A stretch of DNA of 6,069 bases, taken from contig JAGXHC010000271.1 of NCBI GenBank assembly GCA_024636405.1, positions 1-6,069 on the forward strand. The letters are read 5' to 3'. Both the position numbers and the translations under genes were made by a program. A model generated the notes under the pieces. That model had not been told where the DNA came from and did not search any database. It saw only the letters and a list, made by a program, of their open reading frames with translations. This stretch comes from Sulfitobacter sp. (GTDB taxonomy: Bacteria > Pseudomonadota > Alphaproteobacteria > Rhodobacterales > Rhodobacteraceae). This document shows, in pieces, positions 6,068 to 6,069 of this stretch; within the stretch, counting starts at the first letter, position 1, and each line of letters begins with the position of its first letter.

Positions 6068-6069
6068 GA

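Larger units (their letters stand above)
5929..6069. mobile_element. End of an IS21-family-like insertion sequence, partial
   Basis: The sequence starting TGTAGATTTCCACGCGG has the look of an IS21-family terminus: a TG end dinucleotide followed by closely spaced internal repeats. The units TTTCCA-CGCG-GAAGTGAGCC (5935-5954) and TTTCCA-TCGA-GAAGTGAGCC (5959-5978) agree at 16 of 20 positions, 24 bases apart. Such repeats are the transposase binding sites of this family. The DUF927 frame stops two to four bases into it, which marks the boundary. Bases up to 5928 would be one copy of a 4-8 bp target duplication. On the minus strand an open frame ends at 6002, about 73 bases from the terminus, which would suit the istB side of the element. 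No complete transposase gene is in the window. The family call comes from remembered end motifs, without a database comparison. Confidence 0.7.

Noticed and set aside
5836..6069. Plus-strand open frame across the DUF927 end and the IS terminus
   Set aside because: It spans the IS boundary in a different frame from DUF927 and shows no recognisable domain.

Overview
The window looks like chromosomal DNA of an alphaproteobacterium, most likely a Rhodobacterales (Rhodobacter/Roseobacter-type) strain, running into the start of an integrated mobile element. The host assignment rests on GC-rich coding sequence, on a Nudix protein directly followed by a 344-residue cysteine synthase (the trgB-cysK arrangement known from the Rhodobacter tellurite-resistance locus), and on tightly overlapping genes. 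It is recognition by eye, not a database result.

Positions 1-4559 hold four plus-strand genes that read as one transcription unit. They are the C-terminal part of a Nudix (ADP-ribose pyrophosphatase-like, TrgB-like) hydrolase, cysK, a 776-residue DUF3772/MscS-type mechanosensitive channel, and a free-standing alanyl-tRNA editing protein of the AlaX family. The gap between the first two genes is 23 bases. The other two junctions are 4-base ATGA overlaps, so the last three genes are probably translationally coupled. Together they link nucleotide clean-up, cysteine synthesis, osmotic protection of the envelope and removal of mischarged Ser-tRNA(Ala).

Positions 4560-4720 carry a possible promoter and a complete tRNA-Ser with anticodon GGA, including an encoded CCA and a long variable arm.

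From the tRNA 3' end onward the character changes. About 315 bases of more AT-rich DNA with no confident gene (4721-5035) contain short inverted and direct repeats. Next come an AlpA-type excisionase/regulator gene (5036-5260) and a dense regulatory-looking intergenic region (5261-5402) with an 8-bp inverted repeat, two tandem 18-bp repeats and an abutting perfect 9-bp-arm palindrome. The last gene (5403-5933) matches the N-terminal part of DUF927, a family common on phages, plasmids and integrated islands. This is the layout of a genomic island or prophage-like element inserted at a tRNA-Ser gene, though no integrase is visible.

The DUF927 gene is cut off at residue about 175, where a sequence with the repeated ends typical of IS21-family insertion sequences begins (5929 to the window end). 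The island therefore seems to have been disrupted by a later insertion, and the rest of the island and of the IS lies outside the window.
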